Assembly (NCBI GenBank): GCA_021732975.1
Contig: JAKFWC010000003.1
Coordinates: 17,414 to 81,413, forward strand
DNA: 64,000 bases
Origin: Planctomycetaceae bacterium
GTDB lineage: Bacteria; Planctomycetota; Planctomycetia; Planctomycetales; Planctomycetaceae
Direction: 5' to 3'
Position numbers and translations under genes: made by a program. Below are positions 7,108 to 15,805 of the stretch, piece by piece. Below the pieces are notes generated by a model, which was not told where the DNA came from, did no database searches, and saw only the letters and a list, made by a program, of their open reading frames with translations. Positions within the stretch are counted from its first letter, which is position 1. Every line of letters begins with the position of its first letter.

Positions 7108-9345
7108 TCATTCCTGGCCGGTGGCTTGATACAACGGCAGGAAACGATAGTACACTTCCAGCGACATCACACAGAGCGTCGTCGAGTACAATCGCCCGCC
7201 GACGCTGCCCCACGGGCCCACCGGATCCCAACTCCCGGCGAATTCACCACCGGGGCGTTGCAGCCGCACGAGTTGATCGCGCAATGCCGCGTTCCATCGT
7301 TCCCACGGTTCGCCGCCGTATTGGAACATTGCCAGCGTGCCGTAGTACCAATAATATTCGTCCGGAGCCGACAGGCGCGGCAGGTGCTGTTGGAGATAGT
7401 CCGTCGCTTCCACGCTCGCTGCATTGGAACGCCGCAGACCGGAGATCTGCTTGCAGAACAGGGCCTCCGCGGTCATTCCGGGCGAGGGTGAATCTTCGAG
7501 TTTGTAACCGGCAAGACCGCCTTGAGCGCCACGGCTGCGGTCGCGCAGGAAGGTGATCATTCCCGTCTTCGCTTTGGATGAGACTTCAATTCCCGTGAGT
7601 TCGGCACTCTTGAGCGCCATCATTTGCCAGCCGAACATGCTCATGTCGCTGGCCGAGGCCCCGACGCGGTAACGCCAGCCACCGTCGGCGTTCTGCGACT
7701 GGGTGATGTAATACACTCCCTTGGCGACCGCTTCCCGTAATTCCGGGAATTGACCAGGATCGTTTTGCATTCCCAGCGCTTCCGCCAACGCATATGTAGC
7801 GATCGCATGACAGTACATCTGGTCGTAATAGCGTGCCTTGCCGCCGAGATATCCGTCCACGCGCTGCGACTCGATCAACCAGCGAATCGCACGGTCGACG
7901 GTGCGGGCGTAGTTGCCTTCTTCGTGGGTGTAACCTGCTCCCAGGAAAGAGAGGATGACCAAGCCGGTAATGCCGGTATCGGTATCGATGCCCCCGGCGA
8001 GTTTGCCGTCTTCAATCTGGCGGACTTCCCGTTGCCCGCCGCCGTATTTGCCGGCATCCCATGAGCCATCTGCTTCTTGAATGTCGCTGAGCCAGGCCAA
8101 GGCTCGTTCGACAGCTCGTTCGGAGGCGGCTGTCCCGCCGTTTTTCAGGGCGATGTCTTTGCGCTTTTCCAGTCGCCGGAGTCGGTAAGTGGTGGCCGCG
8201 GATTGTGGACGGTTGCCGATGCCCCCGTCCTGTTTTGGAGCCAGACGCACGGGGGAGGGCATCGCGTCATCGTTGCCGACGCCGCCGGTGGTTCGATTGG
8301 CCGCTGCCGACAACCGCTCGCGATTCAAGTCGACTTTCGCCGAGGAATTCGCACGGTTGGGTAATCCGGACGAGTTATCGGCGACCGAGATGGGGCCGCG
8401 CGACCCGGACCGCTGAAAGCGGGATCCATTTGACGGAGTGCCGCCCGCGGTGGCTTCCGTGGGAGGTGTTCCCCCGGCGGGTTGATCTTCGATCGGCGTG
8501 GCCCCCGGGCTGGCTTTGCGGGCGATCATATCGCCGACCGAACCAACCGGCCGCGGCAATGTCGGGGCGGCGTCATCGACCTCCAGCGGGATGGCGAACG
8601 CGGAATCGTCCACTTTGGTGGCATTCCGCATCGCCCCGCCCGTTTGAGGGGGTGGTTCCAGGGTGTCTCTGGCGGCAAGATTCGCGCGGGCATCGGGCGA
8701 CATGCGGCCTTTATTCCCGGCGCTGCTGCGCGGTTCGGGACGTGATTCGGTAGCGACCGGTTCTGAAACCGCCGCCATTGCCGGAGCCGCGGATGACGAA
8801 TTCGGCACGGGTGTGGTGATGGTCGTTTGATCGGGGGCCGGGACGGTTGGCTCGACCGCGGTGGCAAAGGCAGGGGCGACTGGCAGGTTGCGCGGTGCCG
8901 GCATCGACATGAGCGGCAACGGTTCTTCGAGCGCGGGATCAGCCGATGATCGCTCGGTCCGGGTCAGCCGGGCCGCGGGTGAGGCTGATGGGACGGAGAG
9001 AACAGGGGTATTTCCCGCTTCCTGCCGCGTGATCTCGCCATCGGCTTCACTCACAATGTGCGTGATTGTCATTGGAGGGGGATCGCCCGACACCGCTTCC
9101 GGCAGCGGATTTGAGATCACCACCGTCGCCCACCCGAGGCCGATGCAGATGTGGACCAGCATCGAGAGGATGAACGATTTCGTCATCGCATTGTGATCAC
9201 CCCAGCGGGTAGCCAGCATGATGATCATCTGTGCAAAGACGAAGAGCGTGCAGCCAACCAGGGTGCCACGGAGGACCATTTCCGCTGTGGAAGCGTTGGG
9301 CCCGCCGGTGAGCGTTTCCATGAGGTAATACAGCCAGGCCATCAT
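7108..9345 (-). CDS. Membrane protein with prenyltransferase/squalene-cyclase-like repeats
   Basis: A 745-residue protein. I chose the ATG at 9345 because it overlaps the exbD stop as ATGA, indicating translational coupling. Two membrane helices lie near residues 24-45 (VLRGTLVGCTLFVFAQMIIML) and 57-77 (FILSMLVHICIGLGWATVVI). Residues 80-390 are a long proline/alanine/threonine-rich, probably disordered linker. The C-terminal 350 residues carry alpha/alpha-toroid repeats with QEADGSW, QNADGGWRYR and a WLIESQRVDGYLGG unit, as in squalene-hopene cyclases and prenyltransferase beta subunits. A cyclase DXDD acid motif is not evident, so this is probably a binding scaffold. Partnering with ExbD suggests an energised envelope complex, by inference. 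Confidence 0.85.
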   Translation of the reverse strand: MMAWLYYLMETLTGGPNASTAEMVLRGTLVGCTLFVFAQMIIMLATRWGDHNAMTKSFILSMLVHICIGLGWATVVISNPLPEAVSGDPPPMTITHIVSEADGEITRQEAGNTPVLSVPSASPAARLTRTERSSADPALEEPLPLMSMPAPRNLPVAPAFATAVEPTVPAPDQTTITTPVPNSSSAAPAMAAVSEPVATESRPEPRSSAGNKGRMSPDARANLAARDTLEPPPQTGGAMRNATKVDDSAFAIPLEVDDAAPTLPRPVGSVGDMIARKASPGATPIEDQPAGGTPPTEATAGGTPSNGSRFQRSGSRGPISVADNSSGLPNRANSSAKVDLNRERLSAAANRTTGGVGNDDAMPSPVRLAPKQDGGIGNRPQSAATTYRLRRLEKRKDIALKNGGTAASERAVERALAWLSDIQEADGSWDAGKYGGGQREVRQIEDGKLAGGIDTDTGITGLVILSFLGAGYTHEEGNYARTVDRAIRWLIESQRVDGYLGGKARYYDQMYCHAIATYALAEALGMQNDPGQFPELREAVAKGVYYITQSQNADGGWRYRVGASASDMSMFGWQMMALKSAELTGIEVSSKAKTGMITFLRDRSRGAQGGLAGYKLEDSPSPGMTAEALFCKQISGLRRSNAASVEATDYLQQHLPRLSAPDEYYWYYGTLAMFQYGGEPWERWNAALRDQLVRLQRPGGEFAGSWDPVGPWGSVGGRLYSTTLCVMSLEVYYRFLPLYQATGQE

Positions 9346-9764
9346 CAGGGAGTGGCTCCCGTCAGACGGTTGGCGAGCGACACGTTGCGGATGCCGGCGA
9401 GGCGACACGCAGACAATACATCCATTACCGGCTGGTATTTGCCGTCACCGTCGGCTCGAACGACGACGGCCTGACCCGGGAAGCGTTCTCGGGCAGACTT
9501 CAGCAACGCCGCCAACTCCTGGTTGTTAACGCTCTGCCCCTTGATCTGAAGCGCCCCGTTTGCCAGTACGTTGACCACGATTTCATCCGGCTGACCGCTC
9601 AGCGCCGTCGCGGCGGAAACCGTCGGTAATTTGACATCGTATTGCCGCTCTTCCTGAATGAATTGCGTGCTGATCATGAAAAAGATGATCAAATTCAGCA
9701 CGACATCCAGCATCGATGTCAGATTGATGCTGGGTTCTTCGAGCGGCAAGGTCTTCAACGGCAC
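9345..9764 (-). CDS. exbD: ExbD/TolR-family biopolymer transport protein
   Basis: A 139-residue protein starting at GTG 9764 with AAGGAG seven bases upstream. It has one N-terminal membrane helix (LDVVLNLIIFFMISTQFI, about 19-36) with the essential membrane aspartate in TSMLDVVLNL, then a periplasmic domain with PTVSAATA and a C-terminal VVRADGDGKYQPVMDVLSAC segment, all typical for ExbD/TolR. The family forms a proton-driven motor with ExbB/TolQ, but no ExbB gene adjoins it. Instead it is translationally coupled to the cyclase-fold membrane protein downstream. Confidence 0.93.
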   Translation of the reverse strand: MPLKTLPLEEPSINLTSMLDVVLNLIIFFMISTQFIQEERQYDVKLPTVSAATALSGQPDEIVVNVLANGALQIKGQSVNNQELAALLKSARERFPGQAVVVRADGDGKYQPVMDVLSACRLAGIRNVSLANRLTGATP

Positions 9765-9953
9765 AGCGTCGCTCCTTCAAGCCGGCGAGTCGGCGGTCCG
9801 TCGGCCTCCTGCGAACCACTATCTTAGCAGATCGACGGGAAAACTCGATCCCCTGATGCCTTCCTGTCATTCCTTTCCAGAGGAAGCCATCTTGACAACA
9901 CCCCAATGGCAGTTCTTGCCGATCCGGAATCTCTTTCCAAAATCCGGATTACT

Positions 9954-10033
9954 GCATCCCGGCTGCTTCCTGGCAGCCGGGATGCTCGCGGAGTGCTTCC
10001 AGCAACCCGGCTGTAAAGAAGCAGCCGGGTTGC
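9954..10033. repeat. F14: two tandem related hairpins
   Basis: Hairpin one pairs 9954-9965 with 9974-9985 (GCATCCCGGCTG) and hairpin two pairs 10002-10013 with 10022-10033 (GCAACCCGGCTG). Both stems are perfect 12-mers sharing a CCCGGCTG core. They fill the divergent 340-base gap between exbD and the SUI1 gene, which otherwise shows nothing. Confidence 0.85.
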
Positions 10034-10104
10034 GGCGAACGAGGACACGACTCAAAATCGCCGAGCATTGAACTGCGAATGCCCAGTGGGTTAAAACGCA
10101 CCGC

Positions 10105-10449
10105 ATGACACGCCTGTTTGCCGGCACCGCTTTCGATAAACTCCCGACGTGTGAACGTTGCGGGTTATTGGAAGCGGAGTGCACGTGCCCCCCGCCGGCG
10201 CGAGAGCTGACACCGCCGGAGAAACAAACCGCGCGGATTGCCGTCGAGAAGCGGCCCAAAGGCAAAGTCGCCACCGTCATCCGCGGCCTCAAAGCCGACG
10301 CCAACGATCTCCCCGCCCTGTTGACGCAGCTCAAAACCACCTGCGGCGCCGGCGGCACGATCGACGGCGATCTCCTCGAAATCCAGGGCGATCACGCGGA
10401 CCGCGTCGCGAAAGTGCTGGCAAAACTCGGCTACAAATTCCCGCGTTAG
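10105..10449 (+). CDS. SUI1/YciH-family translation factor
   Basis: A 114-residue protein with the SUI1 (eIF1-like) fold in its second half: GKVATVIRGLKADAN, LLTQLKTTCGAGGTIDGD and LLEIQGDHADRVAKVLAKLGYKF match the family, including the conserved CGAGGT turn. The N-terminus has a small cysteine cluster (CERCGLLEAECTC, a CxxC and a CxC pair) that could bind a metal and is found in part of the bacterial YciH group. It is inferred to act on initiation-complex fidelity at the ribosome; the bacterial role is not well settled. No strong Shine-Dalgarno sequence precedes ATG 10105. Confidence 0.9.
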   Translation: MTRLFAGTAFDKLPTCERCGLLEAECTCPPPARELTPPEKQTARIAVEKRPKGKVATVIRGLKADANDLPALLTQLKTTCGAGGTIDGDLLEIQGDHADRVAKVLAKLGYKFPR

Positions 10450-10474
10450 CTGCCGGTTGAAGTCTTCGATGCGA

Positions 10475-10548
10475 TGTGCCACGGCCGACACGGCCGTGCG
10501 AAGTGGCAAACGGCTGCCAGATCGCACGGCCGACACGGCCGTGGCACA
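10475..10548. repeat. F4 inverted repeat, second copy
   Basis: 26-bp arms at 10475-10500 and 10523-10548 with three mismatches. The core is TGTGCCACGGCCGACACGG and the loop holds GAAGTGGCAAACGG. It occupies the gap between the SUI1 gene and cysI; the rest of that 320-base gap shows no gene. Confidence 0.88.
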
Positions 10549-10769
10549 CAATCGATCCACAGGCTGTTAAGGCTTTGATTCTCACATTTGACAATCTGTC
10601 CCCCTACCGCTCACGCGACGAACTCCGCTCGTCAGAACGGTGTCTCCCGGCTAGAATTTACCAGTTCTGGCAACATTGAAGCCTGGCAAATTGTGCATCC
10701 TGGGGTGATGATTCCGGCCGCGTTGATCCAACCTGACCGTGAATCGAATTTGGGACGGAGTGGGACGGC

Positions 10770-12467
10770 ATGACGGACGAACCGAAACCGAGCAAGATCG
10801 AAGGCATCAAGGAAGTCAGCCGCCAACTCCGTGGCACCATCGCCGACGAACTCCACAGCGATTCCATCTGCTTCGCCGACGACACCGAACAACTCCTCAA
10901 AATGCATGGCATCTACCAGCAGGATGACCGCGATCATCGCAAGGACAAAAATGCCGACGGTACGCCGAAGGGCAAGCAGTTCATCTGCATGGTCCGCACC
11001 CGCATTCCCGGCGGCAAAGTCACGGCGAAACAGTTTCTCGATCATCTCGATCTCTGCGAGCAGTACGGTAACGGCACCCTGCGGATCACCACGCGGCAAG
11101 GCTTCCAGTTGCATGGCGTGATCAAGACCAATCTCAAAGCCGCCATCGCGGGAATCAACCAGACCTTGCTCACGACGCTGGCGGCGTGCGGTGATGTGAA
11201 TCGCAACGTCATGTGCTGCCCGGCGCCGTTCAAGAACAACCCCGTTCATACCGAGATGCAGGCGACCGCCGACCGATTGGCGGCCCATTTCAAGCCGAAA
11301 ACATCGGCCTATCATGAAATCTGGTTGACCGACGAAAACGGCGAAAAGACCAACGCCACGGAATGGCAACCGGTTGAAGAGCCGGTCTATGGCACGCACT
11401 ATCTGCCGCGCAAGTTCAAGATGGCGGTCGCGCTGCCGGAGGACAACTGCGTCGATCTCTACACGAACGACATGGGATTTCTTGCTGTCGTGCAAGATGG
11501 GAAAATCGTCGGGTACAACGTTCTCGTCGGTGGCGGAATGGGGCTAACGCCGTCTGCGGAGAAGACGTTCGTCGCGCTCGCGCATCGCATGACCTTCATC
11601 ACACCTGAGCAACTGATCCCCGTTGCGGAAGCAGTCGTGAAAGTGCAGCGCGATTACGGGAATCGCTCCGACCGCAAGATCGCCCGGTTGAAGTACCTCA
11701 TCCACAACTGGGGTCTGCCGAAGTTCAAAGCGACCGTCGAAGAATACTGCGGCCTCCAACTGCCGGAACCGCATCCCGCCGATGTGACCGATGTCGATGA
11801 TCACATCGGCTGGCACGAACAGGGCGACGGCAAGTGGTTCCTCGGCATCAACATTGAGAACGGCCGCATCAAGGACGAAGGCCCGCTGCGGATCAAAACC
11901 GGTCTCCGGACGCTGCTCAAAAAGTTCCCGCTCGACACCCGCCTGACGGCACTCCAGGGCGTGATCCTCTGCGATGTCCGGCCGGAAGACCGCGCCGCGA
12001 TCGATGCGATACTCGTCGAACACGGCATCAAACCCGTGGGCGAATTGTCGCTGCTGCGGCGGTACTCCATCGCCTGCCCGGCGTTCCCCACCTGCGGACT
12101 CGCGGTGACGGAATCGGAACGGGCGCTGCCGGGGGTGATCGATCAACTCGAAGTCGAGCTGGCGAAACTCGGATTACCGCAAGAACGCTTGTCCATTCAT
12201 ATGACCGGCTGCCCGAACGGTTGTGCTCGACCTTACACGCCCGACCTCGGGTTTGTCGGCAAAACTCTCGGCAAGTACACGATTTACGTCGGCGGAAACA
12301 TCCAGGGAACCCGGCTCGGCTTCATCTACAAAGATCTGATTCCGCAGGCCGACCTCGTTCCCGCGCTGCTGCCGCTGCTGCACGACTACAAGGCCAACCG
12401 TCACGGCAGCGAATCGTTCGGCGACTACTGCACCCGTAAGGGCGCAGAGGCACTCCCGAAGACATAA
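10770..12467 (+). CDS. cysI: Assimilatory sulfite reductase, hemoprotein subunit
   Basis: A 565-residue protein of normal CysI length, starting at ATG 10770 with GGAG nine bases upstream. It has the two ferredoxin-like halves and siroheme-binding regions of nitrite/sulfite reductases (RITTRQGFQLHGV, GDVNRNVMCCPAPF). The Fe4S4-siroheme ligands are C436-x5-C442 (ACPAFPTCGLA) and C481-x3-C485 (MTGCPNGCARP). It reduces sulfite to sulfide with six electrons in sulfur assimilation. The sequence is much closer to CysI than to nitrite reductase by length and motif. No flavoprotein subunit (CysJ) adjoins, so electrons may come from a ferredoxin or a distant partner. Confidence 0.94.
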   Translation: MTDEPKPSKIEGIKEVSRQLRGTIADELHSDSICFADDTEQLLKMHGIYQQDDRDHRKDKNADGTPKGKQFICMVRTRIPGGKVTAKQFLDHLDLCEQYGNGTLRITTRQGFQLHGVIKTNLKAAIAGINQTLLTTLAACGDVNRNVMCCPAPFKNNPVHTEMQATADRLAAHFKPKTSAYHEIWLTDENGEKTNATEWQPVEEPVYGTHYLPRKFKMAVALPEDNCVDLYTNDMGFLAVVQDGKIVGYNVLVGGGMGLTPSAEKTFVALAHRMTFITPEQLIPVAEAVVKVQRDYGNRSDRKIARLKYLIHNWGLPKFKATVEEYCGLQLPEPHPADVTDVDDHIGWHEQGDGKWFLGINIENGRIKDEGPLRIKTGLRTLLKKFPLDTRLTALQGVILCDVRPEDRAAIDAILVEHGIKPVGELSLLRRYSIACPAFPTCGLAVTESERALPGVIDQLEVELAKLGLPQERLSIHMTGCPNGCARPYTPDLGFVGKTLGKYTIYVGGNIQGTRLGFIYKDLIPQADLVPALLPLLHDYKANRHGSESFGDYCTRKGAEALPKT

Positions 12468-12820
12468 CATCTCAATGTCGGAATGCCTGGTCTTCGAGAC
12501 GCGCCACATCAGGTGGCCGCGGTCCGGCTCAGCACGTCATGAGAACGCGGCCTTGCTTTGAGCTGAATTGCTCCGGGTGGTGTCCGAAAAAGCTCTAAAA
12601 ACGTCAGACTCTCGGTCAATCAACACGGATTTGCCAATAATTTCGCGTGATTTCTCGTTTTTGAGAGACATCATCGCAGAACGTGTCTTTACGACCACTG
12701 TGGTGACCGGTATTGTAACAGCCGTTCTTGATGGGAATTCTTCCCATTTGCGGGCCTTCGTCACACCGTTTTCTCATTCGTCTTGTGTTCTGAATCGTCC
12801 ATTTTGTGGAGGTGTCGCCC
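12468..12820. other. Intergenic region, no gene
   Basis: A 353-base space between cysI and the DUF1559 gene. No hairpin with a T-run was found. CGGAATGCCTGGTCTTCGAGAC near 12480 faintly resembles a decayed F3 unit. The promoter of the DUF1559 gene must lie here, but no clear consensus was recognised. Confidence 0.45.
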
Positions 12821-13813
12821 ATGTCATCGATTCGTGCCTCGTCGCGCCGACCCGGTTTCACGCTCATTGAACTGCTGGTGGTGATTGCGATCATTGCCAT
12901 CCTCATCGCTCTGCTGTTACCCGCCGTACAGCAAGCCCGCGAAGCCGCCCGCCGGACTCAGTGCCGGAACAATCTGAAACAGTTGGGTCTGGCTCTTCAT
13001 AATTATCACGACCAATTCAATCAGTTCCCGATCAACTACTCGACGAGTTTCACACTCGACAATATTACTTTGTCCTGGATGCTCACGATCCTTCCCCAGA
13101 TTGATCAGTCGCCGCTGTTCAATCAGATCAATTTCAACAACGGGCTGAACAATGATCCCCGGTCTCCTAACCCTGCCGGCACTACCATCGCTAATCCCAG
13201 CAATGGGTGGGTTGCCCAGCGGGTGATCCCGGCTTATCGCTGTCCGTCGGATACGAGTGAAAACCTCATGAGTGGTCGCGCGAACTACGGGGGAACCTGG
13301 GCCGTCAACAGCTACAAAGGCGTCGCCGGTGCGAACTGGGCGTGGGGCAACTGGGTGTCCCCGGCCAAGTTCAACAGCACCCGCTGGGGTATCTCGAACA
13401 ACGGGTTGGATCGCGGCAACGGACTGTTCTTCCGCGGCAATGCATTTGCCTATACCAATAACTTCTCTAAAATCACTGACGGAACCAGTAACACATTTGC
13501 CGTCGGCGAAGCGGTGCCGAAGTATTGTATCCACACGTGGTTCTGGTGGTTTAACGGGGTCACGGCAACCACTTCCATTCCATTGAATGCTCCCGCGATT
13601 TGCAACACTACTCCTGGGATGAGCAAGGATCAGCTTCTCGTGCTCTGCGCGGGTGACTGGCCCAACAACTACTCGTTCTACAGTCAGCACACGGGAGGCG
13701 GGCATTTCCTCATGGGTGATGGTGCAGTCAAGTTTGTCAGCGACAACATCGACCTGAATCTGTACCGCAGTCTCGGTACGCTCGATGGCGGGGAGACCGT
13801 GGGCGATTTCTGA
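12821..13813 (+). CDS. DUF1559 protein with type IV prepilin-like N-terminus
   Basis: A 330-residue protein. ATG 12821 is chosen because GGAGG lies eight bases upstream. The N-terminus is a textbook prepilin leader: a short basic peptide ending RRPG, then [20 protein letters not shown], with cleavage expected after the glycine and methylation of the phenylalanine. Next comes the planctomycete DUF1559 signature [31 protein letters not shown]; the C-terminus holds [21 protein letters not shown]. The family is massively expanded in Planctomycetota as surface pseudopilin-like proteins of unknown function. The lipoprotein gene 90 bases downstream is its usual companion. Confidence 0.94.
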   Translation: MSSIRASSRRPGFTLIELLVVIAIIAILIALLLPAVQQAREAARRTQCRNNLKQLGLALHNYHDQFNQFPINYSTSFTLDNITLSWMLTILPQIDQSPLFNQINFNNGLNNDPRSPNPAGTTIANPSNGWVAQRVIPAYRCPSDTSENLMSGRANYGGTWAVNSYKGVAGANWAWGNWVSPAKFNSTRWGISNNGLDRGNGLFFRGNAFAYTNNFSKITDGTSNTFAVGEAVPKYCIHTWFWWFNGVTATTSIPLNAPAICNTTPGMSKDQLLVLCAGDWPNNYSFYSQHTGGGHFLMGDGAVKFVSDNIDLNLYRSLGTLDGGETVGDF

Positions 13814-13902
13814 TCTCCGAGAGCCGGAGGCGGTTCGCCCTCTGCACGCCGCTTCCGACGAGCCGTGTTGACGACTGGTTTCCTCGCATAGTTGTCCTGG
13901 AG

Positions 13903-14340
13903 ATGAAGATGGTTCGCTCGATGTGCGCAGTCCTCCTGGCCCTTACGCTGACTGGCTGTGGCGGCGGGGGAGGTGGGGGTGCCGGATATACGAAGCTGAA
14001 GCTGGCACCGGTTTCCGGAGTCGTCCTGGTGAACGGGACGGCGGTCGAGAAGCCCGTGGTGACATTCTTCCCCGAAAAAGGGGCGTCCGGCACGGGTGTC
14101 GGTGATGAAAAGGGGAACTTCTCGATCCGCACCAATGGTTCCAGGGGGGCTCCCGTAGGGAAATGCAAGGTGACCGTGACCTCCACTGCGGGTTACGAGA
14201 TTCCGCCCTCCGATGGAAATGAGATAAAGATCAAGATCAAACCCAAAGTGCCCGCGAAGTATTCCAGCGTCGACACGACGGACTTGATTATCGATGTACC
14301 GGAAGCGGGGAATCAGGATCTGAAGCTCGAACTGGATTAG
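13903..14340 (+). CDS. Small lipoprotein with transthyretin-like domain, DUF1559 partner
   Basis: A 145-residue protein with a lipoprotein signal peptide (MKMVRSMCAVLLALTLTGC, lipidated at C19) followed by a run of seven glycines. The remaining 110 residues look like a beta-sandwich of the carboxypeptidase-regulatory/transthyretin type: VSGVVLVNGTAVEKPVVTFFP, GDEKGNFSI, GKCKVTVTS. Such lipoproteins commonly follow DUF1559 genes in planctomycetes. They are likely anchored at the cell surface or in the periplasm and may bind the DUF1559 protein, by inference from gene order. Confidence 0.85.
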   Translation: MKMVRSMCAVLLALTLTGCGGGGGGGAGYTKLKLAPVSGVVLVNGTAVEKPVVTFFPEKGASGTGVGDEKGNFSIRTNGSRGAPVGKCKVTVTSTAGYEIPPSDGNEIKIKIKPKVPAKYSSVDTTDLIIDVPEAGNQDLKLELD

Positions 14341-14477
14341 AGAATTTTGGTCCGGTAAGTCAGCAACACAAGTCGGGCGAGTCGTCTGATTCGCCCTGCT
14401 TGAATTGTCATCCCATTGACCAAGGTGGAAACCAAATCCGTACACCCAGTTTGAATTGACAGTTCGAGGGTGTCCGC

Positions 14478-14978
14478 TTGCATCCCGTTTTGTTGCCTGA
14501 CGCCGAGTTACTGAAACAGTGCGAACTGCGGACGGCTCGGCGGCGGGGGCCGGGGGGGCAGCATCGCAACAAGACCGAATCCGCGGTGATCCTGAAGCAT
14601 CTCCCCACAGGTGTGGAAGGTCAGGCGGCGGAGCGACGCAGCCAGCCCGACAATGCCCGCAATGCGCTCAAACGGCTACGGTTGAACCTCGCGCTGGAAG
14701 TTCGTGATTCCGAGTTTCTCGAGACCACCCCCTCCGAACTCTGGCAGAAGCGCTGTCCACAGGGACGGATTGTCGTCAGCCCCGAGCATGCGGACTTCGC
14801 GCCCCTGCTCGCCGAAGCGCTGGAAGTCGTTCTCGATCACCTCGGCAATCTGCACGCCGCCGCGGACCAATTGGGCTGCACGTTCTCGCAGCTCATCAAG
14901 TTCTTGAAAGACGAACCCCGGGCGTGGCAACTCGTCTGTCAGTGGCGCACGTCACGTGGACTGCCGGCGTTGTCGTAG
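14478..14978 (+). CDS. Release-factor-like protein with GGQ motif
   Basis: A 166-residue protein starting at TTG 14478 with GAGGG seven bases upstream. Residues 15-75 form an RF-1 catalytic domain with the GGQ loop in RRRGPGGQHRNKTESAV and the basic segment QPDNARNALKRLRLNL. GGQ proteins enter the ribosomal peptidyl-transferase centre and hydrolyse peptidyl-tRNA. The codon-recognition domains of RF1/RF2 are absent, so it resembles rescue factors (ArfB or PrfH type). It lacks the basic C-terminal tail of ArfB and instead has about 70 residues ending in helices (AADQLGCTFSQLIKFLKDEP). The function is rescue-like by inference. Confidence 0.85.
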   Translation: MHPVLLPDAELLKQCELRTARRRGPGGQHRNKTESAVILKHLPTGVEGQAAERRSQPDNARNALKRLRLNLALEVRDSEFLETTPSELWQKRCPQGRIVVSPEHADFAPLLAEALEVVLDHLGNLHAAADQLGCTFSQLIKFLKDEPRAWQLVCQWRTSRGLPALS

Positions 14979-15051
14979 AGGATCGCTGGGCAGAGACCTA
15001 GGGTTAAGGAACCCTGAGCGTCACGACATGTCATATCAGTCGTTCTGTTTA

Positions 15052-15110
15052 CTCCGAAGGAGTTCCGTCACATAGCCCAGGGTCGCCGCGCTTCGCGGCC
15101 ACCCTGGGTC
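15052..15110. repeat. F7 repeat, left end of the transposase locus
   Basis: Contains a near-palindromic centre CCCAGGGTCGCCGCGCTTCGCGGCCACCCTGGG (split here: CCCAGGGTCGCCGCG then CTTCGCGGCCACCCTGGG). It starts with ACTCCGAAGGAGTT, which can also fold. It is inverted relative to 15691-15749. Confidence 0.88.
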
Positions 15111-15177
15111 GTCGGACCGAAAACCGTCCTCTACCCCAACGGGGTTGCGTCATGCCTTCGGCGACAGGCACGGCGAA

Positions 15178-15632
15178 TCAGTCCCAGACATAACGCTCAT
15201 CATATTCCATTCGGTGACATTCGAGTAACTCGCGAAACTCGGCCTTGAAATCCTGCTTCTGGTGATGCGTTGCCTGTCCCGGATGTATTGGATGACCTTG
15301 GTCGATTGCGACTGGCTGACAGAAAAGGCGCCGTAGTCCGCTTGCCACGCGAAGCTGTTGAACCGTGGCGATTTCGTCTTGATCCAGATCGAGGTAACTC
15401 GCTTCAGTTCCTTCACCCATTCGGAGAGGGCGATCGTTCGAGATTGACGAGCCAGCATGTGTATGTGGTCTTCGACTCCACCAACAATCAGGGGCAGACA
15501 ATCCAGGGATTTGGATGTTTCGCCCAGTTCAGCGTGCATTTGAGTGTGGATATCGAGATCGTCGAGAAATGGTGCCCGGTCTTTCGTCGAGAACACGATG
15601 TGGACGAGAAGATTAGCGAGCGATTGAGACAT
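15178..15632 (-). pseudogene. REP-associated tyrosine transposase (IS200-like, Y1 family), frameshifted
   Basis: The first part, from ATG 15632, reads SQSLANLLVHIVFSTKDRAPF and VGGVEDHIHMLARQS. The latter contains the HUH histidine pair (HIH) of Y1 transposases. After YIRDRQ the frame goes wrong; shifting by one base near 15276-15277 restores the family C-terminus QATHHQKQDFKAEFRELL, ending RMEYDERYVWD at 15178. A one-base deletion therefore splits a complete transposase, so it is inactive unless the sequence has an error. Y1 transposases cut and rejoin single-stranded DNA at hairpins; the flanking F7 units are its probable substrates. Confidence 0.85.
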
Positions 15633-15690
15633 GTCCGGTCTCGTAAATGCGACGGAACCCTTTCAGGGTATGACAACATTGCGAATTCGT

Positions 15691-15749
15691 ACCCAGGGTA
15701 GCCGCGTGGCGCGGCAACCCTGGGCTATGTGACGCAACTCCTTCGGAGT
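15691..15749. repeat. F7 repeat, right end of the transposase locus
   Basis: Inverse complement of 15052-15110 with five mismatches. The mismatches at the middle of the inner hairpin are paired changes that keep the stem, suggesting selection for structure. Confidence 0.88.
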
Positions 15750-15805
15750 AAAGACAGTCACGAATGCCATCTCGTCGACATGCGATGGTCACTTCCGCGA
15801 GAGTC

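Larger units (their letters stand above)
15052..15749. mobile_element. REP-associated IS200-like element with 59-bp inverted ends
   Basis: Two 59-bp inverted ends (15052-15110 and 15691-15749, 54 of 59 positions matching) enclose a single frameshifted Y1 transposase gene. Between the left end and the gene lies another short palindrome, CCCCAACGGGGTTG (about 15134-15147). The layout, one HUH transposase with flanking palindromic REP-like units, is that of a REP-associated tyrosine transposase locus rather than a classical insertion sequence. Confidence 0.8.

Noticed and set aside
13960..13985. Phase-variable G tract at the start of the lipoprotein
   Set aside because: The glycine codons are mixed GGC/GGG/GGA/GGT; the longest G run is short, so slippage is not strongly predicted.
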